From Flabesymbios commensalis (lineage: Eukaryota; Annelida; Polychaeta; Terebellida; Flabelligeridae), in NCBI GenBank assembly GCA_964017125.1, contig OZ024911.1, forward strand, positions 39,421,917 through 39,485,916: a stretch of DNA of 64,000 bases, given 5' to 3'. Position numbers and translations under genes: made by a program. Shown here one piece after another: positions 37,821 through 48,349 of the stretch. The stretch's first letter is position 1. Each line of letters opens with the position of its first letter. The notes below the pieces were generated by a model. That model searched no databases. It worked only from the letters and a program-made list of their open reading frames with translations, and had not been told where the DNA came from.

Positions 37821-37904
37821 ATACTGCCGTGCGAAGCCAAAAGGCAGTATCTGCTTACTTTACAAGTAAGCAGATACTGCCTTTTGGCTTTGCAGAGCAG
37901 TATA
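37821..37904. repeat. Group E foldback element, clean copy
   Basis: A palindrome of 84 bp flanked by TA. Left ATACTGCCGTGCGAAGCCAA, inner AAGGCAGTATCTGCTTACTT, right complement ending TTTGCAGAGCAGTAT. Both arms carry CAGTATCTGC, whereas other copies have CAGTAACTGC, so the copy-specific change is mirrored. Confidence 0.85.
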
Positions 37905-38155
37905 GTATTAATTATCTGTTCCATACAATATTTATGATTTTATACAAACATACTGTGCATAATCGACAAATTTATAAATGCAATTATCAATTTAGGTGAT
38001 GATGCTTGGCAGTTTTTTTCTACGAAATAATGTGCAAGGACCAGTGTTAGATATAAAGCGACACCAAGTGAGTATTTTGAACCAAACATTACACACCTGG
38101 TGAGTTGGTCATATTGAATGCCAAATCTAAACATGTGTTTACATTGTATTTCCTC

Positions 38156-38250
38156 CCAGAAAACACAAGACGCTGATGCAATCCTGTGGGTTTAATGCTG
38201 GGCCGACGTCGTCGACGGTGTTACAACCAACATTGGGCAGACTGGACATG
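38156..38250. repeat. Group A foldback MITE, diverged
   Basis: CCCAGAAAACACAAGACGCT on the left; GGTTTAATGCTGGGCCGACG then CGTCGACGGTG in the centre; the right arm is worn. Confidence 0.6.
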
Positions 38251-38311
38251 TAGACCGACAAGGGGTTATTTGTAACGTCCCCAGTAACACTAACGTTATC
38301 TAGAACATTTT

Positions 38312-38421
38312 AGAAAACACAAAACGATCTTGAAACCAATACTGCCACGGTGTTGGCCCATCGTCTACGACGCTGGACCAACATCGTGCCAGCATTAGAT
38401 CATCATATCGTGTTTGCTGGG
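38312..38421. repeat. Group A foldback MITE
   Basis: AAAACACAAAACGATCTTGA and ATCGTGTTTGCTGGG ends. The inner part has the copy-specific CACGGTGTTGGCCCA / TGGACCAACATCGTG pair. Confidence 0.72.
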
Positions 38422-38936
38422 ATTATGTGACTTGTCTATTTTACCTCACAGCGACGTTCAATATTGTGCGAATTATAGCATAGTGTATAATGGTAAAATT
38501 AACTAACGGTTGATAATTATCTCAGTAAATTAATGTTATTTGAATAAGTCACGCACACAACATACCGTACATATTATAGAAGGAAAGTATGCCATGTCTG
38601 CTTATGTAATACAGAACATGTAATGCGCTAATGAAGCCTTTGGACGAGATCCGCCCATGAGAGACAGTGGTGCAACGTTGAAGGAAAACGGGTTCAATGC
38701 CGAGAAGGCTGGACCAGCATTGAACCTGAGTCGCGCATTTCAATCGTTAGGCAGTAAACAAACCGGGAGATGTTTGACCGCTCCACTGACCGCTCATGGC
38801 AGGTGTAAGTAATGGTATTGCATAAATACCTCAGATCGGATCACTGCAATCCCTAGAGCGGAAGATAAAATACTTCAAATGTACAACAAGTCAGTTGAAG
38901 CATCTTTTCTGACAAGTAAACCTGCAAACGCAACGA

Positions 38937-39182
38937 TTAACCTTTTAACCACCGGTGCCGTCTATTTTCTTTTTTTACATTTTTTATTGGCACATTACAT
39001 TAGATTTTAAACATATTAAAGATAAAAAGTGACAATAATCAGCAAGATTTGAAATTTGCTGACATCCATTTTGTCAAATCTGAATAATTTTCACTCACTT
39101 GAAGTTGTGGATCGCGTCAGCGAGACACAACTTCAAGTGGGTGAAAATTCTAATTTAATAATTTGGCGGCTGAAGGGTTAAC
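38937..39182. repeat. Group B TTAA element, complete
   Basis: TTAA flanks; left CCTTTTAACCACCGGTGCCG and right TTTGGCGGCTGAAGGGTTAA. Hairpin at 39084-39153 (TCACTCACTTGAAGTTGTGG). The interior contains TCTGAATAATTTTCAC, as at 63684-63939. Confidence 0.78.
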
Positions 39183-39429
39183 AAACTATTCCAGGATGTA
39201 CTATATAAAGTCACCCCGGGATCACATGGGCGTAGCTGCCACAGTGTAAAGTGGCAAATAACTCCATAGTGAACACAAGGAATATTGGGTCAGCGTAGCA
39301 GACGGTGGCCCAACATTAAATCAACAGAACTAGATTGCCTGTTGCTGAAGCAACTAGAAATGAGATTGGACAGTTGTAATAGAAAGCGATAATAGGGGAT
39401 TTCACCTGATTTAACTGGGTTTTAACATA

Positions 39430-39582
39430 ATTTTTGACATATCAGCTATTTTTTTTTGTTTAACTTCAGACCAAACATTTGCAAATCTTGATGTCCAAAC
39501 ACATATTTCGTTCCCAATAACTGCGATTTAAACGACCAATAAAATGGATGAGAAACGACTATAGGCGTGCAAGGGTTAACTG
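39430..39582. repeat. Group B right end without hairpin
   Basis: CAGACCAAACATTTGCAAAT, CGTTCCCAATAACTGCGATT and AGGCGTGCAAGGGTTAA match the right part of other group B elements. The hairpin module expected to the left is absent. Confidence 0.6.
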
Positions 39583-39597
39583 CTAGGGAATGATAAC

Positions 39598-39705
39598 CCA
39601 GCAAACACGAGACATTGAGCCATTGTTGGTTCAATGTTGGCCCATCGTCTATGACGCTGGCCCAAAATTAAACCAATAATAGCTCAATGTCTCGTTTTTG
39701 CTGGG
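39598..39705. repeat. Group A foldback MITE, canonical
   Basis: Ends CCCAGCAAACACGAGACATT and GTCTCGTTTTTGCTGGG, flanked by AA on both sides. The arms share TTGAGCCATTGTTGGTTCAA only in part, with centre CCATCGTCTATGACGCTGG. Confidence 0.88.
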
Positions 39706-39868
39706 AAGTAGGTTCAGAGACAAAGATACTAGATATCACAGGAAACACGTGAAGTTGACTGAATGTTGATTTGATCCTAGGCCATTGAGCCAGAAAAACG
39801 TCTAGTATTTCGTGTGATCATATGCATGAGATATAACGACTTATTCAGGGCGAGTTTCCAAAAACTCT

Positions 39869-40115
39869 TTAAACCCCTCAAACCCTCGCGATGCATAAAT
39901 CCATCATTTGCATCCTTGAAGAATGACTTAATTTCCTACACCTAGGGGTTTTAGAACGACAATTTTTATGAACTGTGTTAATAATAACGATATATTTTTT
40001 TCATCTGCCACCTACTTCAAGTCATCTACATTCACTGCAAGTCGAGAATTGCGACAGCAATTCTCGGCTTGTGGTGGATGTAGATGACAATGGTAAAGCC
40101 AGGTTTGAAAGGTTT
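39869..40115. repeat. Group D TTAA element beside exon A donor
   Basis: Left TTAAACCCCTCAAACCCTCG and right GCCAGGTTTGAAAGGTTT. Hairpin at 40021-40091: GTCATCTACATTCACTGCAA against TTGTGGTGGATGTAGATGAC around GAATTGCGACAGCAATTC. Its right end lies 8 nt past the last base of exon A. Confidence 0.75.
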
Positions 40116-40123
40116 CCACTTAC

Positions 40124-40565
40124 CAGAGGAGCGTATGAACCTGATCTGAGCATCACAATCATCACAGTCGATGACAAAGATGAGCTCTTTGTCCGTCTGC
40201 ACGCAGTAGGCACCCACGCCCTTCAGGGCGGGCGTCTTTTCCTTCTCATCTTCTCCCGCGTCACTCAGGCCGGCCGGGTAGCTGGAGCTGCGGCTCAGGC
40301 TCTGCTTGGCCTGCACCTCCACCTTCTTCTCCTCCTTGGAGAGGGTGGACAGGTAGCTGCGGCTCCTGGGCAGCCTCTTCTTGGCCTGCTCCCGCTGCAG
40401 GCTGTTCAGGCCGTCGTCGGAGGAGAACGCCTGGCGCTCCTTGGCCATGCTCACCAGGGCTTCAGGGTGGACGGGGGTCTTACAGTGGCGATTCCTGAGG
40501 ATGGAGCGTAGAGGCCTGGTGGAGCCTCCCGCGGTGGTATCCTCCCTGCTCCCCATAGCTGTCAT
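40124..40565 (-). CDS. Exon A: unrecognised N-terminus, probably MAGI first exon
   Basis: Open frame of 147 codons plus one base, starting at ATG 40565 with an in-frame TGA two codons upstream. It ends at a strong donor (TCTG|GTAAGT). Base composition and codon use are GC-rich like exons D and E and unlike the AT-rich surroundings. The product begins MTAMGSRED, then has an Arg-rich stretch (RPLRSILRNRHCKTP). A charged Ser/Lys/Glu region with SRSYLSTLSKEEKK and SRSSSYPAGLSDAGEDEKEK follows. It closes with a hydrophobic, acidic, Cys-containing segment (KELIFVIDCDDCDAQIRF). I recognise no domain. Phase fits exon B exactly: the last G plus AG gives the Glu of ELPYGW. It is most likely an alternative first coding exon of MAGI that omits PDZ0, guanylate kinase and WW1. 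It could instead be an internal exon or belong to another gene. Confidence 0.7.
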
Positions 40566-40730
40566 AACTCAACACTCCCAGCCCTCCAACCCAACACATA
40601 CACCTCCAATGAGTTTATATTGACCAAATATTCTACTTCACAGGCGTACATTCCACTGTTCGCGGGTCTCATCAATCTCACATTTTGAATGATAATAAAT
40701 CCAGTATTTTTATTAAATAAAAGGTACTAT

Positions 40731-40788
40731 TTTTCTCATTTCAAGCTGGAAATTGCGTCAGCAATTCCAGCTTGAAATGGGAGAAAAA
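40731..40788. repeat. GCTGGAAATTGC-type hairpin
   Basis: TTTTTCTCATTTCAAGCTGG and CCAGCTTGAAATGGGAGAAA around AAATTGCGTCAGCAATT. Same module as in 35066-35331, but its TTAA ends are not visible. Confidence 0.7.
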
Positions 40789-41315
40789 CAGCCAAGAGTC
40801 AATTTTAAATATTGAGAAGAGACCCCCTGCTCTCACTCAGTGTGGCATCAGCCACCACAAGTCATGATCCAATCAGAAGAGTTATGCTTCACCATCTCAA
40901 ACTTAATCCATCATATCGCCGCATATTCCACGAAACAATGAATGTGACCGACATTCTGTTCTGATGCGTGACCATTTGCCGCGATTCCGAGATGTAATCA
41001 ATCATGTCGCGTAATATTAGTTTAAGAAAGTGAGAATGTGACCAGCATTCAGTACGCCTATGAGAGAAGTGGCATTCCCAATTATAATCGATCGCATCCT
41101 CTATGCCACCGAGAAACTGGAGGTATTCAAATCCGATATGATCACGCCATCATCAGCCTGCAGCAGTAGTATATCCCAAGGGTTTGACAACGAGACAATC
41201 ATTCAGTTCTAGACATTCATCGCAACTCCTGAAGCCATTTTATCCATGCATGATCACTTATCTCTATTGCACTAAATGAAAATTAGCATTGTGATATCAA
41301 AGAACGGTACCTCAA

Positions 41316-41375
41316 TTTTTATTCCATACAAGATGAGAATTGCTGTAAGCAATTCTCATCTTGTATGGAATAAAA
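41316..41375. repeat. Perfect hairpin, AAGATGAGAATTGC type
   Basis: TTTTTATTCCATACAAGATG and CATCTTGTATGGAATAAAA pair perfectly around AGAATTGCTGTAAGCAATTC. It shares the GAATTGC/GCAATTC loop side with the group D and GCTGG-type hairpins. Confidence 0.75.
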
Positions 41376-41460
41376 GCATTACACTTATTGTTTTATGAAT
41401 CAGTGGAATTGGTGTAACTATGTTACTGAATTCGCTCGTCTTAACTCTTTATTTTATTTA

Positions 41461-41525
41461 AATTTTCACCCACTTAAAGCTGTGTCTCGCTGCCGCGACC
41501 CACAACTTTAAGTGGGTGAAAATTA
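41461..41525. repeat. Group B hairpin, clean copy
   Basis: AATTTTCACCCACTTAAAGC and CAACTTTAAGTGGGTGAAAA. Both arms have TTAAAG where the group usually has TTGAAG, so a substitution is mirrored. Confidence 0.78.
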
Positions 41526-41825
41526 CCTACACATGTGAAGTGTTCTTATACAATAAATCCATCTATAGATACTGCGTTTAAATCCAGCCGCCACACTATA
41601 TACAGCAGCCAGCTGTGTTTCCCTGGCATCCCCTTGTGGTCCGGATGCCACCTATGCACTGGTGAACAGCTTTCCAGACACAGCGTAGCAGATGCGCATC
41701 CAGTCCGGTTATCTAAACGCGCAGTGTGCGCCAGTCCGTTATCAGGCTTACGACATCATCAGACCAAGCCCGCGTGATCAATTGTCACATTATACCAAGC
41801 CATATTACACTGCCGTCAGGTTACC

Positions 41826-41897
41826 TTATTCTGTTAAAAGCAGTGACTGTTTACTTGTAAGGTGCGCAGTCACTGTCTTTTGTTTTTTTTCAAGGCA
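41826..41897. repeat. Group E element, degenerate
   Basis: AAAAGCAGTGACTGTTTACT and GCGCAGTCACTGTCTTTTGT pair around TTGTAAGG; the outer ends are worn. Confidence 0.6.
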
Positions 41898-43539
41898 GTA
41901 ATTAAGGTCAGCACCTTCTGGTTCTGGTGGCATTGTCTGGTCGTCTGGGTCGAAAGACCGGGCTTAATGCACCCACACCTGACCCCCTAGACACGCCCGA
42001 AACAGTCACTTAACGTATGGTTTGGACTGAATTATAGATAATATTGGCCAGTTAGATCGTCCCTAAGATAGGCTGGCACGTCCACGTGATACTTAGCTGT
42101 AGCATAGCATTCCGACATCACAGATAAAACACAGTATCCATGCATGGACTACACCCGCTTTACTTATAGAAATAACAGGAAAATTATGTGGGAAATGATT
42201 GTTAAAATAATAATTTCAAGATAAAGAGTAATAAAGAGTAATTTAACGCAAGGCTTAATAATAACCAACTGAATTTATAATTGCGCCAGATACAATTTGA
42301 GATACTGTTTTTTGAATATCACACGGTGGTAATTTGTGACGGAAATATTATCCAAACAAACACACTTGATTCTGAAAAGATCAATAGATATCACAGTAAA
42401 AGTGGTTGCATCCTCGATATAAACCATTCCCATTGACGTAGTCACATGACAGCCCTAATCCACCCACTTGACGAAATTAACACTGGTAAAATTGATGAAG
42501 TGACCGTCTCGTTCCATTGTGTACTCACAAATGTGAACATATCATACGATCTAAAATATTCCAATGGTTTCACATTGCAACAGCAAAAATGCACAAGTGA
42601 AAGAAGCTGTGTCGCAAATCAATATGCATGAATTGTTTTACAATACTGGTAGCAGAAGCAATCTGCTTGACGTCTCCCAGCCACATCCTTTCACTGACGA
42701 GTCATGGTGTGCAGGTTTCGACCCGTAACAAAAGTGTTGCAGTAAATGGCAGTAAATGTCACAAATACCAAAGCATGTGCCATCTGATTTGATATACAAA
42801 AGGATTTTGCGTGCAATATGCAATACAATATATATATTGCAATACAATAATAATACCAAATGTAATACACAAACGGAATCCTTTATAAACCAATATCCTG
42901 TATTTTTCATAACTTGTTTCGGTTACTGCATTAAGTACAGACACTGTGCCTTCGATTTGAATTCACACATACAGTGTGATTAGGCAGAGGCTCTTCATCA
43001 GGTATATAGAGGCTTATGAACGTCTCGTAAGTCCATGGTCATAGCCTCGCCTATCCTCTCTCTGTATGCGTGGAAAGACAGCCACGGCTCTTGACACTCA
43101 CTTAGCGACGTGTGTCTCAACCACTCCAGACAAATCACGAAAACAACGTATATGCGTGCAAAATTCACTGTATTATTAGCATGCAGAGCAGCGTTATATA
43201 CTGAGGTACATGCGGACGAGGTGCGAGCCCTTCATGAACTTCCTATTTTCTCAGCGTGTTATCAACGCTACATCCTTCATAATATATCAAGTGACGTATC
43301 CTTAAACAATACGCCGCATCCAAAACATATCGGCATATACATCTATGTAAATTCCGCATCTGATGCAGCGATCAGGCCACAGAGAAGTGAATATGCTAAA
43401 TAGACCGCCCACATCTCGTCGATACAGGTGCAGATACCTGTCATTATTATACAGTTATTATATTATAATCCAAAAGGCAGTAAAAACAATGCGTGTCACG
43501 GGTTATTGTACAGTTTGAGCGCAGGGACCTGGGCCCGTG

Positions 43540-43635
43540 TTTTGGCCTGCGTGACGGCAGACTGTCGGCTGTTAATGCCGTCTTTGTCACCGCGCGGCCG
43601 GCGGCGGGCCCTCCCGAGCTCGCCAGATATATAAT
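43540..43635. promoter_or_regulatory. CpG-rich patch with TATA-like box
   Basis: A short stretch far richer in CG dinucleotides than its surroundings (CACCGCGCGGCCGGCGGCGG), followed on the plus strand by AGATATATAATTCAGC. It could be a promoter or untranslated exon. It lies 3 kb upstream of exon A in minus-strand terms. Composition is the only support. Confidence 0.25.
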
Positions 43636-43672
43636 TCAGCGTGCAGGTGACGAGCATCGAATATAGACACAC

Positions 43673-43770
43673 CCCAGCAAACACGGCAAGTTGATCCAAT
43701 GCCGATTTAATGTTGGGCCAGCTGGCCCAACATTAAATCGGCATTGGGTCCATGTGCCGTGTTTGCTGTG
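43673..43770. repeat. Group A palindrome without central loop
   Basis: Ends CCCAGCAAACACGGCAAGTT and ATGTGCCGTGTTTGCTGTG. Both arms carry the private AATGCCGATTTAATG. The CGTCTACGACG centre is missing, so the two arms meet directly at GGGCCAGCTGGCCC. Confidence 0.88.
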
Positions 43771-44010
43771 ATAGTACGACGAATCTACGATTGCTCAGGT
43801 GGCGGACAAGTCCCATCTGGTCCGGCATTCCCGCTCCTCCCGGATCCGTATACCAGACAATGCTGATACTTAGTCACGAGAAACGCACAGTCACGCTGGA
43901 CCAACGAATGGATTTTATTTCTACAGTCCCATTCGCAGACTCGCTGTAGAAATAAGATCCAGTTAACCAATGTTGTTTTAATGTTGGGCGACCGTCTTCG
44001 ACGCTAGCCA

Positions 44011-44245
44011 CACCTAACCCTTTCACCCCTAATCACGACTACAATCGTTTTTAATCTCTATTATTAGCAGGTTAAATCAGTTATTGAAATGATATGAGTG
44101 TTTAATTTAACATCACGATTTGCAAATGTTTGGTCTTATATTAAACAAATAGCAGTAATTATCACCCGATTGTAAAATGTGAGTCGCGGTAGCGAGAAAC
44201 AACTTCAGCTGGGTGAAAACTAGAATCAGACAACTTAGGCCAGAG
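44011..44245. repeat. Group B TTAA element, partial
   Basis: Left end TAACCCTTTCACCCCTAATC; AATTTAACATCACGATTTGC and a hairpin at 44157-44220 (TATCACCCGATTGTAAAATG / CAACTTCAGCTGGGTGAAAA) with mismatches. It ends about 25 bp before the group A copy at 44273. Confidence 0.6.
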
Positions 44246-44272
44246 GGAGCCATATGCCTATACACTACTCTA

Positions 44273-44382
44273 CCCAGCAAACACGACACATCTACACAAT
44301 GTTTGGCCAATGTTGGCCCACCGTCTACGACGTTGGCCCAGCATTGGCCAAACATTGGGTAGATGTGTCGTGTTTGCTGGGT
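44273..44382. repeat. Group A foldback MITE, clean copy
   Basis: Ends CCCAGCAAACACGACACATC and GATGTGTCGTGTTTGCTGGG, flanked by TA. The arms share the private AATGTTTGGCCAATG around CACCGTCTACGACG. Almost perfect pairing. Confidence 0.92.
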
Positions 44383-44542
44383 AGGCTCCCGATGAGTATC
44401 ATAATGATGCATTTTCCCCTATGTAAGAACCTGTAAATAGAGTCTGTGTCCTAACAGCTGGATAAATGATTAATACTGGTGAAAAATAGACACTTTTTAT
44501 TTACGTTTATGAATGACCTCCAAATTACTGGGCAGATAACAA

Positions 44543-44651
44543 CCCAGCAAACACAAAACATTTGCATAACATTTATATAATGTTGGACCAACGTCGAAGA
44601 CGTTGGGCCGACGTTGTATAAATGTTATACAAATGTTTTGTGTTAACTGGG
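44543..44651. repeat. Group A' foldback MITE, clean copy
   Basis: CCCAGCAAACACAAAACATT and AAATGTTTTGTGTTAACTGG ends, flanked by AA on both sides. The arms have TTATATAATGTTGGACCAAC around GTCGAAGAC. Confidence 0.88.
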
Positions 44652-45977
44652 AAGCATGAGCGGTGTCAAGTTACACATCTCTTCAACGTATTCGCCAAGA
44701 GTTTTGCGTGCATCCATGTACATGAAGACATGTGAGGTGAGTGTGACTGACCAGCAGCAGGCAGATGACCACAGTGACTGAGCAATAAATCTCTAATATC
44801 CAACCACAGGAATGTCACTTGTTAATAACGTGGCCTCATTTCACCCAGTAAAACATGTGGTAACCTAAGTCGACACAGAGTTGGACCAGTATCGTAGACG
44901 TTGGATCAACCTTGAGCCTTTCTTATTTACACGAACCAAGGCGTCTGATTAATCGAGACACAATATTCATACACTCAATGTGTCTTCGTGGATCATGAAA
45001 ACATACGCTATCACAATAAAAATGCAAGAAATATTCCTCTATATAGATAAAAAATAATTTAATCAATAAATCAAATAATTTAAATTAAACAGACGTCATA
45101 AAAACTGTAATAAAGACCATTCACAATAAAAAAAGACCTTGCACGAAATATTGTTATTCTTAAACAAATTGGTAATTTGAAAAACAGTTATTTGATATCA
45201 CACGGCATGTCCTTTAAGTCAACAAATCCCGACCTCCTTCCACGTCCAATCAAACCGGACAATAACGCGGACACACGTGAGGATGACCAATCAGACATTA
45301 ACCAGGCATTGTTACAATGTTGTGCGGACGTCTTTGGGTCAATAACTGGTGACCACAGAGATTGTCCTTACCATGTCTTGTCCCGCACTATTATATAGAC
45401 CACGAAGACATGAGAGTATCCGTCCTCTCATTAGTATCTAGTATAAACATGTATATACCGGGGTTATATATATATAGCGGGGTTGGACGTTGAGGGTGGG
45501 GTTTACAAGTAAAAAACATATAACATCATTTAATTAAACGACGCATGATATATTTCGCATACAGCCATGTACATATTGGAACCGCCAAACCAACATAATG
45601 AAGGATATCCATTCACAAACATGTCACAGAAATATCAGCAGTGATACATTCCGCTCCACATCGGTGTGTGCCACCGTTGTTGTATGACGCCGCACCAGGA
45701 TTGCATTGCGATTGATTTCAGTGTCAAAATAACACTTTTTTACCAGGGGAAAATCTGTTCCATTAACATTTTACTATTAATAATCATGTTTGCCTCACTG
45801 TCACATAAACTTTGATATTCTAGTGAGAGCCTCTAAATAATTTCACTATATTCAGATTTAAAGAATGCAATGAATCAAATGGTTGCAACGATTGTCATCT
45901 ATCTAGTTCAGAAAGCAGCTGCAGTAGCAGTTCAGCAGAGACATACAGTGTATAGATATAACTAAATGCGGTACATC

Positions 45978-46084
45978 CCAACAAGCTGAGACGTTGACCC
46001 AACGTTGGTATAACATTGGCTCACCGTCAGCGAGAGTGGACTAGCAATAAACCAATATTGGGTGAATGTCTCTGGTTTCAGCTG
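45978..46084. repeat. Group A foldback MITE, diverged
   Basis: CCCAACAAGCTGAGACGTTG on the left and TGAATGTCTCTGGTTTCAGC on the right; centre CACCGTCAGCGAGAGTGG. Confidence 0.65.
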
Positions 46085-46174
46085 ATATAAGCAATATCAG
46101 TGATATCAGAAATGCATATTTCTGCTGATATGGATATGATACACATTGAGAACCACAGCTGTTTATACTGCCAT

Positions 46175-46273
46175 CCAGCTAGACACGAAGCGTTGGCCCC
46201 GTGTTGTTTTAATGTTGGTCTATCGTCTACGACGATGGCCCAACATTAAAACAACACAGGGTTAACGTGAGAT
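46175..46273. repeat. Group A foldback MITE
   Basis: Arms GCGTTGGCCCCGTGTTGTTT and AAAACAACACAGGGTTAACG around CTATCGTCTACGACGATGG. The private GTGTTGTTTTAATG is on both arms. Confidence 0.85.
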
Positions 46274-47081
46274 ATAACTGTGGGGATGGAGGAATAAACT
46301 TGTGTTTTCTTGGACACAAAACAAGAAATAAACCACCGCTCTGGTTCAAAGTGCGTTAGAAACTGTCAACGGCCCTGGAAAAAATAGACGTTTGAACAGC
46401 GCTGGGCCAACGTGAGCGTGTAGTGGCACCGCATTCAGGTGAGGTTCAGTACACCATCATGGGATTGTAGCCACCACCACATGTCACTACACAATGTCAG
46501 TCGTCCCCTATGACAGCTGATCAGGCTGATCTGGCATTCGTCGCGTGCCATTGAAACAAAGTTAGATGTGCCATCATTACCTCCACACTTGTCTTTAGAG
46601 GTGGGGGTTTACAGCTATAATATGATAATGACGGTCAAATACGTAATACCATTATAATTTCTGCGAACTGGTTTGGTTTAGTATAGAGATAATTATAATG
46701 ATATAATCATGATAATGGAGGTAATTGATACGCAATGTATATTATAATTATTCGGATGATGTGAATATCCTGGATGGAGCTATGTCTTGAGACCGCCCGG
46801 TTATATAATTTTCTTTGGGGTGAGAATTGTAAATCCGGCATAAATTCATAAATATTACCAGTAATCTGATGATATCAAGAACGTTCTTGGCGATATACAT
46901 AATTTCCAAAAATAATTGTCAAAAATACAGGCGAAAACGAGAGCACCCCCCCTGCGAAGCATGTTTATTGACACAATAGTACTGAACGGAATAATGGCGC
47001 AATTTATACCTTCCATTTTTTGCGGCCGGCAGGTAATTGCCCAACCACAAAATGACGAATGCGGACTAAAGGCTGTCAGGC

Positions 47082-47179
47082 CCGTAGCCAGGATTTTTGT
47101 GTGGGGGGTCGTTTTGAGCAAAAAGTGGACCTTTTTCTACTTTTCTTTCCGTCGGTAAGGGGGGGGGGGGGGGGGGGGT
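47082..47179. repeat. GCCCGTAGCCAGG repeat with G run
   Basis: CAGGCCCGTAGCCAGGATTT then GTGTGGGGGGTCG, ending in 21 consecutive G. The same terminal word in reverse (CTGGCTACGGGCCTG) is at 49964-49978, next to a C run. Probably one dispersed family. Confidence 0.55.
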
Positions 47180-47208
47180 TGCGGGGGCATGCTCAACCGA
47201 CTTTGTTT

Positions 47209-47654
47209 TTAACCCAAGCTTTGCTGTTAAGACTGTATATATATACGTTTTCAAGCAAATTTCAGACTACATTTAAATAACACTAACATGTCTTGTGGTA
47301 CTTCTTATTTTGGACATGTTTGTCCGAAATAGGAAATCGGGAATTTCGTCTCTGTATCTCGCTTAACTGGTAAAAGCGCAGCACAAAAATTTAAAAACTT
47401 TTGCAGTTCTAGTCTATGGACGTGTCTACATCATATGGTCATATTGAGAATCCGAAATAAAATCACCGATTTTTTTATGATTTTAGCGTGATTGAGTTGC
47501 TTTAATCAAATAATTCAAATTGGAAGATGTCTATTTTTCAGAAATAATATTATTTTCATTTGAAGCAGGAAATTGCGTTAGCAATTTGCGTTAGCAATTC
47601 CAGCTTCAAATGAATGAAAACTACTGACAAGCAATTCATCAGCACAAGGGTTAA
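47209..47654. repeat. Long TTAA element with GCTGG-type hairpin
   Basis: TTAA at both ends; left CCCAAGCTTTGCTGTTAAG and right TTCATCAGCACAAGGGTTAA. Hairpin at 47551-47620 resembles 35066-35331, but its loop side carries a tandem duplication of GCGTTAGCAATTT on one side only. Confidence 0.65.
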
Positions 47655-48349
47655 TATAAAAACCCATATTGCACATTTCCTGCCTAAACATAAATTGTTT
47701 TTTAATCTTTAAAGTGCTAAATCAACCCATATTATTACGATCTCGTTTTTGTATTTATGTGTCTACCACTGAATAGATATATCATGTATTGAGCAATTCA
47801 TGTTTTTTTCAATAAAAAAGAACGTAACATGAATAAATTCCTTTTTGCGCATAGGGGCCTATGTGAGCTCTAAAAAAACATCAAGGCGTTTTCTAGCTGA
47901 CTGACTTGACAAATGATTCCTTAATGATTTTCGGGTGTAATCTCATGAAATTACAGAGCTATATTATATGCCAGGACAGAAGCATTCATTCTATTAAATA
48001 TTGTAGACAGTTGTGGAGCCAGGAATTGGCGGACGGCGAGGGTGCACAATTTTTTTCACAATAATTTATGCAAACGACATCTGTCACATCCAGCCTCCTA
48101 TATATGCTATATATGCTATATATATGCCATTTATTCAGGTTATTATTCATGCATGTTACCTAAATGTTATCATATATTTTTTTGCCACATGTATCTAGCC
48201 TTTAAAGTTACGATATTGCTTCAGATGTAATATTATTAAGTCAAACTAGAAGGGGAATTTGACGCATGCGTCAATTGTATGGTATGCCTCCGCCATCACA
48301 TGAGGCCTATGTAGGCTTACTCTATCTCCTCTCCCCCTGACCTGGAGTT

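Larger units (their letters stand above)
12860..40123 (-). other. MAGI intron between exons A and B, about 27 kb
   Basis: A very long GT-AG intron if exon A is joined to exon B. I found no exon for WW1, the guanylate kinase domain or PDZ0 inside it. It is rich in foldback elements and SINE-like units, listed separately. Stretches where I see little beyond AT-rich DNA: 12900-13550, 16320-17200, 17340-18200, 19590-21270, 21800-22500, 22800-23560, 26660-27540, 28420-29680, 29930-30960, 31050-32240, 33720-34260, 35910-37800 and 38430-38930. The arrays at 13560-14050 and 26119-26660 are its main tandem repeats. Confidence 0.6.

Noticed and set aside
39975-40623. Plus-strand frames of 178 and 80 codons over exon A
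   Set aside because: The minus frame has a start after an in-frame stop, a strong donor and correct phase to exon B; the plus frames run into the adjacent group D repeat and have low-complexity Leu/Gly/Ala runs.
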